From NCBI GenBank assembly GCA_006226375.1, contig SBHC01000071.1:35919-99918 (forward strand): a stretch of 64,000 nucleotides of DNA, written 5' to 3'. Made by a program: the position numbers and the translations under genes. Below are positions 52,276 through 63,000 of the stretch, piece by piece. Below the pieces are notes generated by a model, which saw only the letters and a program-made list of their open reading frames with translations, was not told the origin of the DNA and did no database searches. Within the stretch, counting starts at the first letter, position 1. Each line of letters begins with the position of its first letter. This DNA is from Deltaproteobacteria bacterium. GTDB taxonomy: Bacteria > Myxococcota_C > UBA6777.

Positions 52276-55200
52276 CTAGGAAGGGTTGGGGTGCCACTTC
52301 GCGAGCATCAGGTTGACGCCTGCGTATCCGATGACATGGTTGTTGCTGCTCATGCTGGATTCCCGCAACAAGAAGGGCAAGTGTCCTAAGGGTGTGTGGT
52401 CGTTGCTTTGGTACACAACCGTTTCGACGCTTCCCGACATCGCGTAGTAATCGCGGCCTTGTTGGTGCACGTTTCCACGACCTTCCAAGAGCTGGACTGG
52501 CTCCCCTGTTTGGGCGTTCCAAATGCGCTGGGTGTTGTCTCGGGATGATGTGTAGATCCATTGCTCATCGTCCGACATGCCCACGCTAAGGATACCGTCT
52601 CTATGACCTTGCAATACATGGACGCAAGTTCCGGTGGAGACGTCCCACAGTCGGGCGGTTCGGTCTTCGGCGCCGGAGACGATCCATCGTCCGTTGGGGT
52701 GCCAGTACAAACCTCGGATGTCACCCTGGTGTCCTGTCCAACGTGCGGTGCATTCTTGACTACGCAGATCCCACAGCCACAGCGCATGGCCGCGTGAGCC
52801 GGAAACAACATGGTGGCTACCGTGAACAAACACGCTGGTCACGTGCTTGCTGTGGCCTCGTAGAATATGGGTACAGACGCGGTCTTGAAGGTTCCAGATT
52901 CGCACGGTGCGATCGGCGGAACCGGACGCCAATGTGACGCCGTCTTGTGCGAGGTGGAGGCATGAGATAGCGCCATCGTGTCCTTCCAGCGCTTCCCATG
53001 AGAGAGTGGGGCCGTTGTTCCATACGCGAAGTGTGTGGTCTTTGGAGCCAGTGACGATGATGGAGCCGTCGTCGTTGTGGACTACGTCGCGGATATCCCG
53101 TGCGTGCCCGTCGAGTGTCAGTGAAGCCTGGTTGTTCTGGAGGTCCCAGAGTCGGATGGTCTTGTCGCCTGAGCCTGTGACGGCGCGATGACCTTGTGGG
53201 TCCAGATACAAGCTATAGATGGCGCTCTCGTGGCCGTCGAATTGGGAGAGCAACTCGCCGGTGTCTCCGTTCCAAAGTCGGAGGGTTCCGTACACTCCTG
53301 TCATCACCTTCTGCCCGTCTGCGCTGGCCTGGATGCTAAAGACCGTCCCTTGGTGGGGAAGCACGTGCAAACATTGACCCGTAGAGAGGTCCCAAATCCG
53401 GGCGGTTTCGTCTTTGGATGCTGTGTACAGACGTTGTCCGCTTGCGTCGATGGCGATGCTCTTGATGTCGTCTTGGTGACCTTCAAAGATCCGGACACAT
53501 TGGCCTGTTTCTCGGTCCCACAAGCGCGCGGTGTTGTCCCAAGAACCCGAGAGGATGTGTCGGTTGTCGGGGTGAAAACAGACGCTGTTGATGACTTTGT
53601 TGTGGCCTTCAAATGCCTGAACACATTGGCTTGTCTGGAGGTCCCAGAGTCGCACCGTTTTGTCTTTGCTTCCTGTGAGGGCGAAGCGTCCTGAGGAGTC
53701 GCATGCTACGGTCGCGATAAGCTTGTCGTGACCGCGAAGTTGGGACACACATTGTCCGCTCTTGACGTTCCACATCCGAACCGTTCCATCGCCAGAGGAG
53801 GAGAGTACATGTTGGTTGTCTGGTGTGAAGCATACGCTGGAGATAAAGTCGTCGTGTCCTGGAAGCACGCGGGTGCATTGACCGGTTTGCACATCCCAGA
53901 GTCGGACGTCGCGGTCCCAGGAGCCTGAGGCAAGGAGGCTTTGGTCGCTGCTCATGCTCACTCCCGTGACCAACTCCTTGTGACCCCGAAACATCCGCTG
54001 CATCGAAGAGTCAAGCCGGTCCGGAAGAGGTCGAAGCATTTGAATCCAGGCGCGTCCCTGTGTTGACGCTTGGTTGCGCCAGCTTTCTACCAGCCCGCTA
54101 AGCTTGGGACCCGGTTGGTGCCAGGGAGCGCTGTCTGGGGCGTCTGGGTAGTGGGGCGCGGCGTTCGGGCTGTCATGCCAATACCCCTGGTTCCACAACG
54201 TTTGAAAAAGACACTCGGGGTGTTGAATCAAAAAGTTGAACGCAAAGTCGATGCATCTCAATAATAGCTGAACAAGCTTACGGTCAATAGCTACAGAGGG
54301 AGCTATCTCGACCTTTGCATGAGAGGGAATTGACACGACAAGGGACTGAAGTCCAAACGCCAAGTCGTTGCGCAAATCAGGGAGCATGCCCGCTTCGCTC
54401 TTGGCTTGCAAAAAGTCGATGTTGCCGATGGTGTAGAGCCAATCGTTGTATTGCTCCCCCCACTGGAGCTGGTAGGGGAGGTTGCGTAGGGTTCGTTCGT
54501 AACGATAACCTTGACGTTGGTAGTAGCTGGCAAGCTGCTGGTGATAGCTTCGCATTCCAGCTTTCCCTAACATCATCTTCACGGTACGAGCAAACTCCGG
54601 GTGGAAAAACTGCAGAAGCTTCTCGCGTTGAAGGACAAAGTTGGCCAAGCTTCGTTGAATGCGCAAGCGTCTGTCGTCGGAGAGGGGCTCGCCTGTTGCT
54701 GTGGTCAGGATGTCTTGAAGTTCGCTCTCTGCAAGTCCGCTGCGACTGGCAGCAATCAGCCCAAGGTACTGGAGAATGACTTCCTTGCCATAGCGAGCCT
54801 GCAAGCGCTCAAGGATCTGGCGGAACAAGGCTTCGATCGTTTCGGCAAGCTGGCCCACTGCAACACCACCTGCGGCCATTTCATCGAGAGCTACCTTGAG
54901 GAACAAAGGACTTCCGGCGGCACGTTGGAGCAAGGCTTGCTCGTCCAAGGTTGAGATGGACAGGTTGTGTTTGTCCCGGTATTGCTGGATGATGGCAAGG
55001 ATATGTTGAGGTTCCAAAGGTGGCAACTGCAGTACCCTACTCTGAGGCAGTTGCTGTAGCTTCTCCCACACCGTAACGGGACGAGTGGTAAGAATGACGC
55101 GAACGTTGGGTCCGAGCCATTGGGGAAGCCAGGACAGGTCGTGACCTTCCTCGTCCATTTCGTCGAGGCCATCCAACGCAACCACAAGGGGCTGAGTTAG

Positions 55201-56142
55201 AGTTTGAAGGGTCGAACGGACCTGGGGAATCAACTGGTCTGGCGCTAGCTCCAAAGGTTCTGCGAGCAACCCAAGCGCTTGCAGCTGCTCACCCAGGCTT
55301 TGCATCACGCCAGCCACCGAGCTGCTCTCTCCCGCCATGCTCATGTAATGGCCGATGTAAGGATGCTCTGGGTGTTGACGTTCCCAGGTGTGAAGGAAGC
55401 TTGCCAACAAGGCAGACTTGCCGGTGCCTGCGACAGCATGAAGGACAAGCACATTGGTTTCATCGGTCGATGAACAAAACTCTTCTAAATGTTGCAGGTA
55501 GATTTGCTGACCGACGAACCCCCGGCGCTTTTCTTCCAGGATCTCTTGAAGCGCTTCCCTCCGACTGTACGACTCCAACTCTGCTTGCTGTTCTGTCGGA
55601 AAGTCCTGATCGATCTGACCCTGTAGCTGTGGAAGAAGCCATTCGATCACATCCTGACCGTTCCGGTACTCCAGGATCGTTTCTCCTTGATCCTTAAGAC
55701 GCTGGCGAAGGGCTCGCAGCGAGGCGAGGTCTTCTTGGGTTTCGCTGTTGAGTTGGGCTGTTGAGTATTGAGCAAGGTCACCAAAGCAGAAGAAGCGTTG
55801 GTGTTTGGGGATGCATCGGAGGGCTTCGTTGATCTCCATCTCTGTGATGGACAATCGGGACGGGTTGGGTGCGCCATGTTCGCCTTCGTTGGGCCTCCAA
55901 CCGTAGCGGTAACCCAGGATGCCAACAAAGTAGTCGCAGTCTCGCACCGTGGACAGACACCAGCCCACAAGGTCGGATTCATCGGCGTCACGCCACCGCA
56001 TATCGTACGGGATCAGGTGGAGGCGTCGGTCTGCAATGGTAGCTTGCAAATGTTGAAAGACACCAGCCAGAGCGTCGCGCTCCTGCTCCAGGTCTTTGTA
56101 GGTTGAACTGACAAACAGCTTGAGTGTCTTCCATATATGCAT
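52276..56142 (-). CDS. DUF4062 - STAND NTPase - WD40 giant protein
   Basis: A 1288-residue cytoplasmic protein. Residues 1-170 are a DUF4062 domain (KLFVSSTYKDLEQERDAL, DCDYFVGILGYRYGWRP). A P-loop NTPase of the NACHT/STAND type follows: Walker A AVAGTGKSALLASF (about 235-242), Walker B PLVVALDGLDEMDEEG and the sensor strand RVILTTRP. A helical linker leads to about 12 clear WD40 repeats (from about 717 to 1225, each with GH..I..V and S.D.T.R.W), plus a degenerate closing part, fitting two seven-bladed propellers. DUF4062-NACHT-WD40 proteins resemble animal TEP1/NPHP3 and bacterial immunity-type STAND ATPases. ATG 56142 is used; TTG 56190 is in frame. The ribosome site is weak. Confidence 0.9.
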   Translation of the reverse strand: MHIWKTLKLFVSSTYKDLEQERDALAGVFQHLQATIADRRLHLIPYDMRWRDADESDLVGWCLSTVRDCDYFVGILGYRYGWRPNEGEHGAPNPSRLSITEMEINEALRCIPKHQRFFCFGDLAQYSTAQLNSETQEDLASLRALRQRLKDQGETILEYRNGQDVIEWLLPQLQGQIDQDFPTEQQAELESYSRREALQEILEEKRRGFVGQQIYLQHLEEFCSSTDETNVLVLHAVAGTGKSALLASFLHTWERQHPEHPYIGHYMSMAGESSSVAGVMQSLGEQLQALGLLAEPLELAPDQLIPQVRSTLQTLTQPLVVALDGLDEMDEEGHDLSWLPQWLGPNVRVILTTRPVTVWEKLQQLPQSRVLQLPPLEPQHILAIIQQYRDKHNLSISTLDEQALLQRAAGSPLFLKVALDEMAAGGVAVGQLAETIEALFRQILERLQARYGKEVILQYLGLIAASRSGLAESELQDILTTATGEPLSDDRRLRIQRSLANFVLQREKLLQFFHPEFARTVKMMLGKAGMRSYHQQLASYYQRQGYRYERTLRNLPYQLQWGEQYNDWLYTIGNIDFLQAKSEAGMLPDLRNDLAFGLQSLVVSIPSHAKVEIAPSVAIDRKLVQLLLRCIDFAFNFLIQHPECLFQTLWNQGYWHDSPNAAPHYPDAPDSAPWHQPGPKLSGLVESWRNQASTQGRAWIQMLRPLPDRLDSSMQRMFRGHKELVTGVSMSSDQSLLASGSWDRDVRLWDVQTGQCTRVLPGHDDFISSVCFTPDNQHVLSSSGDGTVRMWNVKSGQCVSQLRGHDKLIATVACDSSGRFALTGSKDKTVRLWDLQTSQCVQAFEGHNKVINSVCFHPDNRHILSGSWDNTARLWDRETGQCVRIFEGHQDDIKSIAIDASGQRLYTASKDETARIWDLSTGQCLHVLPHQGTVFSIQASADGQKVMTGVYGTLRLWNGDTGELLSQFDGHESAIYSLYLDPQGHRAVTGSGDKTIRLWDLQNNQASLTLDGHARDIRDVVHNDDGSIIVTGSKDHTLRVWNNGPTLSWEALEGHDGAISCLHLAQDGVTLASGSADRTVRIWNLQDRVCTHILRGHSKHVTSVFVHGSHHVVSGSRGHALWLWDLRSQECTARWTGHQGDIRGLYWHPNGRWIVSGAEDRTARLWDVSTGTCVHVLQGHRDGILSVGMSDDEQWIYTSSRDNTQRIWNAQTGEPVQLLEGRGNVHQQGRDYYAMSGSVETVVYQSNDHTPLGHLPFLLRESSMSSNNHVIGYAGVNLMLAKWHPNPS

Positions 56143-56311
56143 TGGTAAACTCGTTGATGATAGGGGGTTGTGTCTTTGTCTTGATGTCAATCCGATGACA
56201 CAAAGGTTGAGGGGTTTGGATGGGTGAGGTTCTGTACGTTGGAGGGAAGGTAAGGTTCGCTGGGTTCGTTGTAAACTGCTTGCCGCTACGAGGAGAAACC
56301 CGTGGGATGGA

Positions 56312-58216
56312 TTAGCGACACGAATAAACGTAAATGACGTTCTTGTTGCTACCTACGGCAAGCTCTTGTCCATCGGGCCGGAAGGCAACGCTGGTGAGTA
56401 TCTCGGTCTTGTCTGTGGTGGGCTTGAGAGCGCGGATGGGTTTGCGGGTGGCCAACTCCCACAGCCGGACTTCACTGCCTGCGTCCACTCCAACAGCGGC
56501 GGCTACAAAGCTACTTGTGGGATCGATGTCCACACCGGGAGAGTTTTGAAGCTCAAACTGGGTGGTCCCATCAAATTTGCCCACATACTTACCAGTGCTG
56601 GCGTTGTGTAGATTGGGTCCGGCAAAGTTAAGGGACGTGACAAACCACTTGCCATCCGAACTAAAGACAAGTCGTTCGGCGTTGGCGAAGGTCTGTCCGA
56701 AGTAGGTTTGGGAGCTTTTGCCTGTGGCAAGATCCCAGAAGTAGACCGACTCGTACGAGGATGTGGTGGCCAGGATCTTTCCATCAAGGCGGAATCCAAG
56801 ACCGTAACCAAAGCCACCCTGTCCGGTTAGAGTCTGTGTGACCTGAAAGGTTGTTGTGTCCCAAATCCGGAGGTCAGAGCCACGACTCACTGCTGAGATG
56901 CTTTTGCCGTTGGCGCTGAACGCAACATCTTCGACATCTGCCTTGAAGTCCGTGATGGACTTGACTTCCGTACCCACAGGGATGTTCCAGAATCGCATGG
57001 TTTTGTCTTTGGACCCGGATGCCAGGAGCTTTCCATTGGGTTGAAAGGCGACTCGCAATACATCGTCGGTGTGCTTTAACAGGTTGCTTGTGGGCTGGTT
57101 GTTGGACCAGATCCGGATGGTGTTGTCGGCGCTCGCTGAGGCCAGATACTTGCTGTCTGAGCTGTAGGCTACATCGTTGACTGCGTCGGTGTGTCCTTTC
57201 AGGGTTGCGACCAACTTGGTGTAGGTGCAAGGCGCGTTGGACTGGCATCGACCTTGTTGGCAAGTTGTTCCCACGCCGCAGGTTTTCCCACAGGCTCCAC
57301 AGTGGCTGGCGTCGGATTGAAGATCAACACAGGCACCACCGCACTCTGTCTTCCCGGCCGTGCAAGCCGGCTGACACTGTCCTGCCTGGCAACGAAAACT
57401 TCCTGTGCATGCAACACCACATTGACCACAGTGGTTGTTGTTGGTGGTCAGGTCCACACAGCTTCCGCTGCACATCACTTGACCTCGGGGGCAAGAGTCT
57501 GTGCACTTCCCTTGAACGCAAGTTTGAACCGACGAGCACGTTGTCCCGCAGGTGCCGCAGTTTTGGAGATCGGTTTGTAGATCCACGCAGGTGCCTTGGC
57601 ATACGGTTGTGGTGGTGGGGCAGGCGAACTTGCAGGCTCCATCGTTGCAAACCTGGCCTGTGGGGCAGGCGTTGTCACATGCTCCACAGTGGCTTTTGTC
57701 CGTTTTGGGGTTGATGCAAGCGTCGCCACATTGAAGCTGAGGAGCCTTGCAACCTCCCTGGCAGGAGCCTTGTGTGCATGTCTGTCCGGAGGCGCATGGG
57801 TTGTTGCACTTGCCGCAGTGTTGGCCCGATGACTGGACATCCACACATTCGCTGCCACAGAGGGTCTCTCCTTGTTGGCAGGTTTGGATGCAAGCACCGT
57901 TCACGCAAACCTGAGGTTTTGCACAAGACGTTCCACATGCACCACAGTGAACGGAAGAAGCTTGGAGATCAACACAGACCGAAGAGGTTCCTTCCCCACA
58001 TCGAGTTTCTCCCGTTGCACAGGGCTTTACGCAAGCGTCGTTGAGACAGACGCTGTCAGGGTCACATCGCGTGTCGCCACAAGCTACACCAGGAGACTCG
58101 CAGCTGCAGCCCACGGTGCTCAAGCTCAATACACAAAGAGTCAGCCCTACCACAAGGCCGGTGGTCCGTATGTGTCGGGTTAGGGAAGCCAACAAGATAG
58201 GTACAAAAGAGATCAT
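56312..58216 (-). CDS. Stig1-repeat / WD40 fusion lipoprotein
   Basis: A 634-residue exported protein. A lipoprotein-type signal ends in STVGC (Cys37). Six Stig1-like repeats follow (about 70-325, each C..G..C.D.Q...HCG.C...C.....C..G.C). A WD40 propeller of about seven blades fills the rest (about 330-630: GHTDAVNDVAYSSDSKYLAS, LASGSKDKTMRFWN, VYFWDLATGKS, LAVGSNKNVIYVYSC). AAGGA nine bases before ATG 58216 sets the start; an ATG touching that site is not suitable. The cytoplasmic giant gene 121 bases downstream also bears WD40 repeats of similar sequence, a possible source by recombination. Role: surface-exposed binding. Confidence 0.9.
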   Translation of the reverse strand: MISFVPILLASLTRHIRTTGLVVGLTLCVLSLSTVGCSCESPGVACGDTRCDPDSVCLNDACVKPCATGETRCGEGTSSVCVDLQASSVHCGACGTSCAKPQVCVNGACIQTCQQGETLCGSECVDVQSSGQHCGKCNNPCASGQTCTQGSCQGGCKAPQLQCGDACINPKTDKSHCGACDNACPTGQVCNDGACKFACPTTTTVCQGTCVDLQTDLQNCGTCGTTCSSVQTCVQGKCTDSCPRGQVMCSGSCVDLTTNNNHCGQCGVACTGSFRCQAGQCQPACTAGKTECGGACVDLQSDASHCGACGKTCGVGTTCQQGRCQSNAPCTYTKLVATLKGHTDAVNDVAYSSDSKYLASASADNTIRIWSNNQPTSNLLKHTDDVLRVAFQPNGKLLASGSKDKTMRFWNIPVGTEVKSITDFKADVEDVAFSANGKSISAVSRGSDLRIWDTTTFQVTQTLTGQGGFGYGLGFRLDGKILATTSSYESVYFWDLATGKSSQTYFGQTFANAERLVFSSDGKWFVTSLNFAGPNLHNASTGKYVGKFDGTTQFELQNSPGVDIDPTSSFVAAAVGVDAGSEVRLWELATRKPIRALKPTTDKTEILTSVAFRPDGQELAVGSNKNVIYVYSCR

Positions 58217-58598
58217 GGTCTGCATTCCTTCATTCAGGCTAGAATGTCATTCAATACCATGAGCATAAAGCAAGGTGGGTCGTTCGGCAATGTGAGAGAT
58301 TTTGGAGGGTCTCTTTGTTGACTGTTGGTTCGTTGGTATTGGGAAGGAGTCCTCAGGTTGCGCAGAACTTCGCAGACGAGAATACCGCGTGTTGGATGAT
58401 TGAGCTTTGTGGAAACAAAAACAGTATCATCGTCTACAGTGTTAGAGTGCCCACGAATGTGGGTACTTCTCCCTTGTCTATATCTTTCATGGGTAGCGTG
58501 GGTACTTCAGTGCCCCCGCGTCAAACCAAAGGCGAAGGCCACTCTCTTGTCATCAGGATTGAATCACACCCGATCCTGTTGGGGAGGGCAGGTGTGTC
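58217..58598. other. Intergenic gap with one hairpin
   Basis: No supported gene in 382 bases. GTGCCCAC (58447-58454) and GTGGGTAC (58459-58466) pair with one G-T around a GAAT loop; GTGGGTACTT recurs at 58498-58507. The hairpin could end transcription from the YHYH gene or be an operator; no T-run follows. Confidence 0.4.
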
Positions 58599-59765
58599 TT
58601 ACTGACGTTGGAAGGGGTTTTGGGCAGCCGCTCCTTTCAAGCAGGGAGGCAAGTTGGGCGCGCCATGGTTGGACACATGGTAGTGATAGACGCCGTTCGG
58701 AAACTCCTTGGTTGGAGCGGTGTGTCCCTGACAGCTGTCCAGGTTGCTGGGCGCGCTTCCGTCCTGGTCTTTGGAGGCGTAGATGGGGTGACCGTCCTTG
58801 GCGTATCCAATCATCGCAGTTTGTGACTGAGCCACTGCGGTGCAGGTGACATCATGGATGTTGTTTGCCTTGAGCACGGAGTTCATCTCCGATGCGCCAA
58901 AGTGCCAGTGGTAGTAACCTGCAGGGTCCATGTGTCCACCGCAGGGGTCGAGGGCAGGGATGGCGCCGCCGCCTCCAGGTCCACCTGACTCTGTTCCAGC
59001 AACAGTGGGAGGATGACCGTTGATGGGGATTCCGTTGACAGAGAGACCGACCAATTCTACCGTGTCGATCTTGTTGGGCGTACTCAACATCACGGGGTTG
59101 GCTGGAATTAAGAAGGTCAGGACGAGTTGGTCGTTGGGTGATGCTTCCAGACAGGCTGCACCTGGTCCACCGCTAGAGCCGCCTTGGGAGCCACCGGGTT
59201 GTCCGCCACCAGGAGGGCCTCCGTTAGGCGGGGGACCGCTTCCTGGGCCACCTCCTGGGCCACCTCCGGGAGGTCCATCATTGGAGCCACCACCAGGTTG
59301 CCCGCCGCTGGGAGGACCACCCATTCCACCTGCGCCTGGGTCCACAATGTTGATGTTTCCGTTTTCATCGACCACATCAAAGCCATCGGCTTTCATCGCA
59401 TCCCAAAGGACGGCCTTGAGAGCTTGGAGGCCAGGGTTGGTCTTTCCATCGTAGATGCCGAGTCCACCAGTCTCTTTGGTGGTTTTGGGGCAGTACGGAC
59501 CACCATGACCCAGGGGGTTGCTGCGGAATTGGAACTTGTAACATTTGGCTTGGGAGCCATTTTCCAAGGTACAGTCCACCACTTCCACAGACTGGTTGAG
59601 ATGAACGGCGTTAACCAGACTGGGTTTGACCTGGTGCTCGGGGTTGTCTTCGGCGGGTGGGACGCTTCCACAAGCCACACACCAGACCCCAAGGCCCAGA
59701 AACACAGCAGCCAGCACTGCAAAATGACGGACATGGGAGAGGCGATCGGTTTGGCTTTGTCGCAT
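58599..59765 (-). CDS. YHYH-domain exported protein with Gly/Pro-rich linker
   Basis: A 388-residue exported protein. The signal (about 14-32, FAVLAAVFLGLGVWCVACG) is possibly lipoprotein-type although the lipobox is poor. Residues 45-140 form an N-terminal beta domain. Residues about 145-215 are a Gly/Pro-rich linker with many GGP and GGG units. The C-terminal YHYH domain has GGHMDPAGYYHWHFG, AMIGYAKDGHPIYASKD, and NGVYHYHVSNHG; the histidines suggest metal binding. GGAGG five bases before the ATG supports the start. YHYH proteins are often found in marine and myxobacterial genomes and are of unknown role. Confidence 0.9.
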   Translation of the reverse strand: MRQSQTDRLSHVRHFAVLAAVFLGLGVWCVACGSVPPAEDNPEHQVKPSLVNAVHLNQSVEVVDCTLENGSQAKCYKFQFRSNPLGHGGPYCPKTTKETGGLGIYDGKTNPGLQALKAVLWDAMKADGFDVVDENGNINIVDPGAGGMGGPPSGGQPGGGSNDGPPGGGPGGGPGSGPPPNGGPPGGGQPGGSQGGSSGGPGAACLEASPNDQLVLTFLIPANPVMLSTPNKIDTVELVGLSVNGIPINGHPPTVAGTESGGPGGGGAIPALDPCGGHMDPAGYYHWHFGASEMNSVLKANNIHDVTCTAVAQSQTAMIGYAKDGHPIYASKDQDGSAPSNLDSCQGHTAPTKEFPNGVYHYHVSNHGAPNLPPCLKGAAAQNPFQRQ

Positions 59766-60057
59766 ACAATCCTCCTGGGAGATGGAGAGGAACAGAAAGG
59801 CTTGTCACATGAAGGGCCCGGCAGTGACGACGCAACCCCCTGCAGCGAGGGTTCTACTCCCAAGACGCCACCGGGTCCCATCTTTTTCAATCTTTTTTAG
59901 AAATAAGTGCTCAAGAATAAAGAAAAATGTGGTTTGTGAGTTGGGTCACGGAAGAGGGTGTGGGATGACTCACAAGTTTGTCAAAAACGGAGCACAAATG
60001 GATGGGGAAGAGGGTGCAAAGACAAGAGAATGGGAAGGTTGAGGAAGGAAGTGGGAG

Positions 60058-63000
60058 TTAGGGTTTCTCAAGATAGAATTCGTACACAATGCTGGTGGTG
60101 TTGTTCCACTTGTATTGTATGGTGTGCTTGCCTTCCGTGAGCCCAACCGTGCTGAAGCCTTCAAAGATACAATTGGAACTGGACGTGGGCTTAGAGGCCA
60201 ACTTGCAGGTTCGAGTGGTGTACTTGAAGTTGGTGGTGTTCAACTCTTTTCCATCGATGAAGAACTGGGCTTGCGCAGCGTTGCCCCAGCGGTAGCCATA
60301 GATGTAAAGCTTGAAGGTGGTGTTGATGTACATCGGGTAGTTGTCACCCTTCACCGACGTCAAGAATGGATCGGTTGCTGTCGATGAAACCACTGTATAG
60401 GCGAACGGGTTGGAACACTGCGTCGCTGAGTTGCAGACTCGCATGGTGTAGAGTCCAGGAGTTTTGTATTTGCTGACGGTGTCAAAGTTGAAGGAGCGAC
60501 GGGTCGTCGACGTTCCCGAGAGCAGGGGAATCTTGTCAGTTCCAATCAAGACGTACGATGCCGAGGTGAAGGGGCCACCGTTGACATCGCACTTGGTGCT
60601 TTGGCCGCTGGTTGCGTAATAGGGATACACATAGCTCAGGGACAAGGGAACCGGCTTTTGCACTCGGAACGTCTTGGTGTTGCTCAACTTCTTCGTCGTG
60701 GCGTGCTCCAACTGGAAGGTATAGGTGCCCAGCGGCATCTTGGTCACGTCCAGTGTTCCCTTGATGTAGGGGGAGCTTCCACTGACGTACGAGGATGTTA
60801 CTTTGTAAACATTGTGTTTGGCTTGGTAGTCCACGTTGTTGCTGTCTTTGATGAAAATCTTGGGCAGTGATGCACAGCTTGAGCCGCTTGCGGTGCAGAA
60901 GTAGTCTGCATAAATCCGGAAGTCTGAAAGGACAGTTCCCACGTCTCCAGTGGTTGGACTCAGGCGGTCGATGGCGATGCCCGGTGGGGGCTTCACCGTG
61001 AAGTTTACGGTGTTGCTCTTGACCTTGGTTCCAGCCTGCTCGATCTGGATCTTGTAGGTGCCCGCAGGCATCGAGGACATGTTCAATGTTCCTCGCATGT
61101 AAGGCTTGGAGCTTGTCGTATACAGCTTAATGGAGGTGTACACGTTGTGCTTGGCCTGAACATCCACGTTGTTGCTGTCGGTGATGAACACTGTGGGTGG
61201 AGTGGTGCAGCCCTTCGGACACATGTTGTCGGCGTAGATGTAGAAGCTGGAGATGGTCTTGCCCGACTCTCCGGTTGTTGGGTTCACTCGAACCAACACG
61301 GGGGGAGGTTCTGTGGGCTTGTTGGTGAAGGTCAGCGTAAAGGTCTGTGACTTCTTGTTGTTGGGGTTGATCACATACGCCTGTACGTTCCCTGCGCTCC
61401 AGTTGCCTTGCTTGGTGTCGATGGTTGCGGAGAAGAAGGTCGTGCTGCGGTATTGAATGGCAGAGCCAGAAAATTCTTGGGAACCAATGTAGAGCTTCAC
61501 CTTGGGGTCAAAGAATTTGCCGTATATATCGAGCTTGTTTACGTCGTTGAGATAGACCGTGGGAGGAAGGATTCGATCCAACTGGGGTGGAGGATCTTTT
61601 TCAATGACCTCAAACACTTCCTTGCTGGACTCTTTGCCGTTGGCGTTGCGAACCCACACATTGTACTTGCCCACAGGGATCTTGGTCAGGTCAAGAGAGG
61701 GGTCGGCTTCGATCGTATCGCGCGACTGACGCAGCGAGGGGATCTCTTTGCCGTCGAAGATGATCACAGCGCCGGGCGCAAAGCTTGTGCCGTGTACGCT
61801 GAATGGAATCGTTGTTCCTACAGTGCCTTGGGGCGGGTTCAGCACGTTGAGGACAGGTGGAAAGCCACCGTCCGTCTGGACCTGGAAGGTGATGGTCTGG
61901 GACGAGCGGCCGCCAGGGCTTCGAACCTTAATGTTGTAGGTACCTTCGGGTGTTTGGGACAGATCAAGCTTGGCTTCCAATGTGGTCGCGCTTTTGTAGG
62001 TGGTGGGGAGAGGGATGAGGTTAAACAATACCTCAGACACCTTTACAAAGCCTGTTCCTGTCAAGGTGATCGTGTATTTTGCGCCGGTCAGGCCAGAGGG
62101 GGGATCCACGCTGGTCAGCGTCGGAGTCGGCAGGTCGATGGCCTTGAAGGGCAGAGCTGCGCTCTCTTTCTTGTTGGGGTTTCGCACAGAGATGTTGTAA
62201 TTCTTCGCTGATTTTCCTTGGAGGTCCAGCTTCAACTCGATCTCAGTCTGGCTCTTGATCGTGACCTGCGTGGTTGGAACTTCCGTTCCGTCCACAAGGA
62301 CTTTAGCCAGCTGGGAGAAACCTTCCCCTTTCAACAGCACATCGTGGGTGGTGTCCACGGAGCCTTCATTGGGATCCAACTGTGTGAGCTTGGGCTCCAG
62401 GTTGAAGTCATCCAGAATCTCAATGGATACGCTGTCAGGATCGCTGTCTAGAGTTCCGTCATTGACGACGAGCTGGATGATGTACTTACCAGCCTTATCA
62501 AAGGTCATTTGAGGCTTGTCGATGGTGGCGTCGGAGAAGTCTGCCTGACTACCGTCTGGCTTGGACTTAAAGCTCCACTTGTACGTCAAGGTGTCGCCGT
62601 TGGGATCGCTCGAACCGCTGCCGTCGAGGGTCAGGGTGTCGTTGATTCCACCAAAGGCGTCAAAGCCTGCGTCGGCGATGGGCGCGCTGTTTTCGGTGTC
62701 GCCTACTACGTTAATAGTGGCTTCGGCAGGATCGCTCTCGGCCCCGCTGGTGTTTTTGACGACAAGCTGAACCTTGTAGTTGCCGGGCTTGTCAGCCTTC
62801 AGACCTGCCAGGGCTTCTGTTGCCTTGGTGAGTTCGGCCTGGCTGTCGCCGGGTTTGGACAGGATCGTCCAGGTGTAGGTCAGGCTTTCACCGTTGGGGT
62901 CTTTACTTCCAGATCCATCCAACTCGATCTCATCCAAACCCCGAACCTGAGTGGGAGCTTTGATTTGCGCGATCGGCTTGTCGGTTTGGGTCTCAACTTC

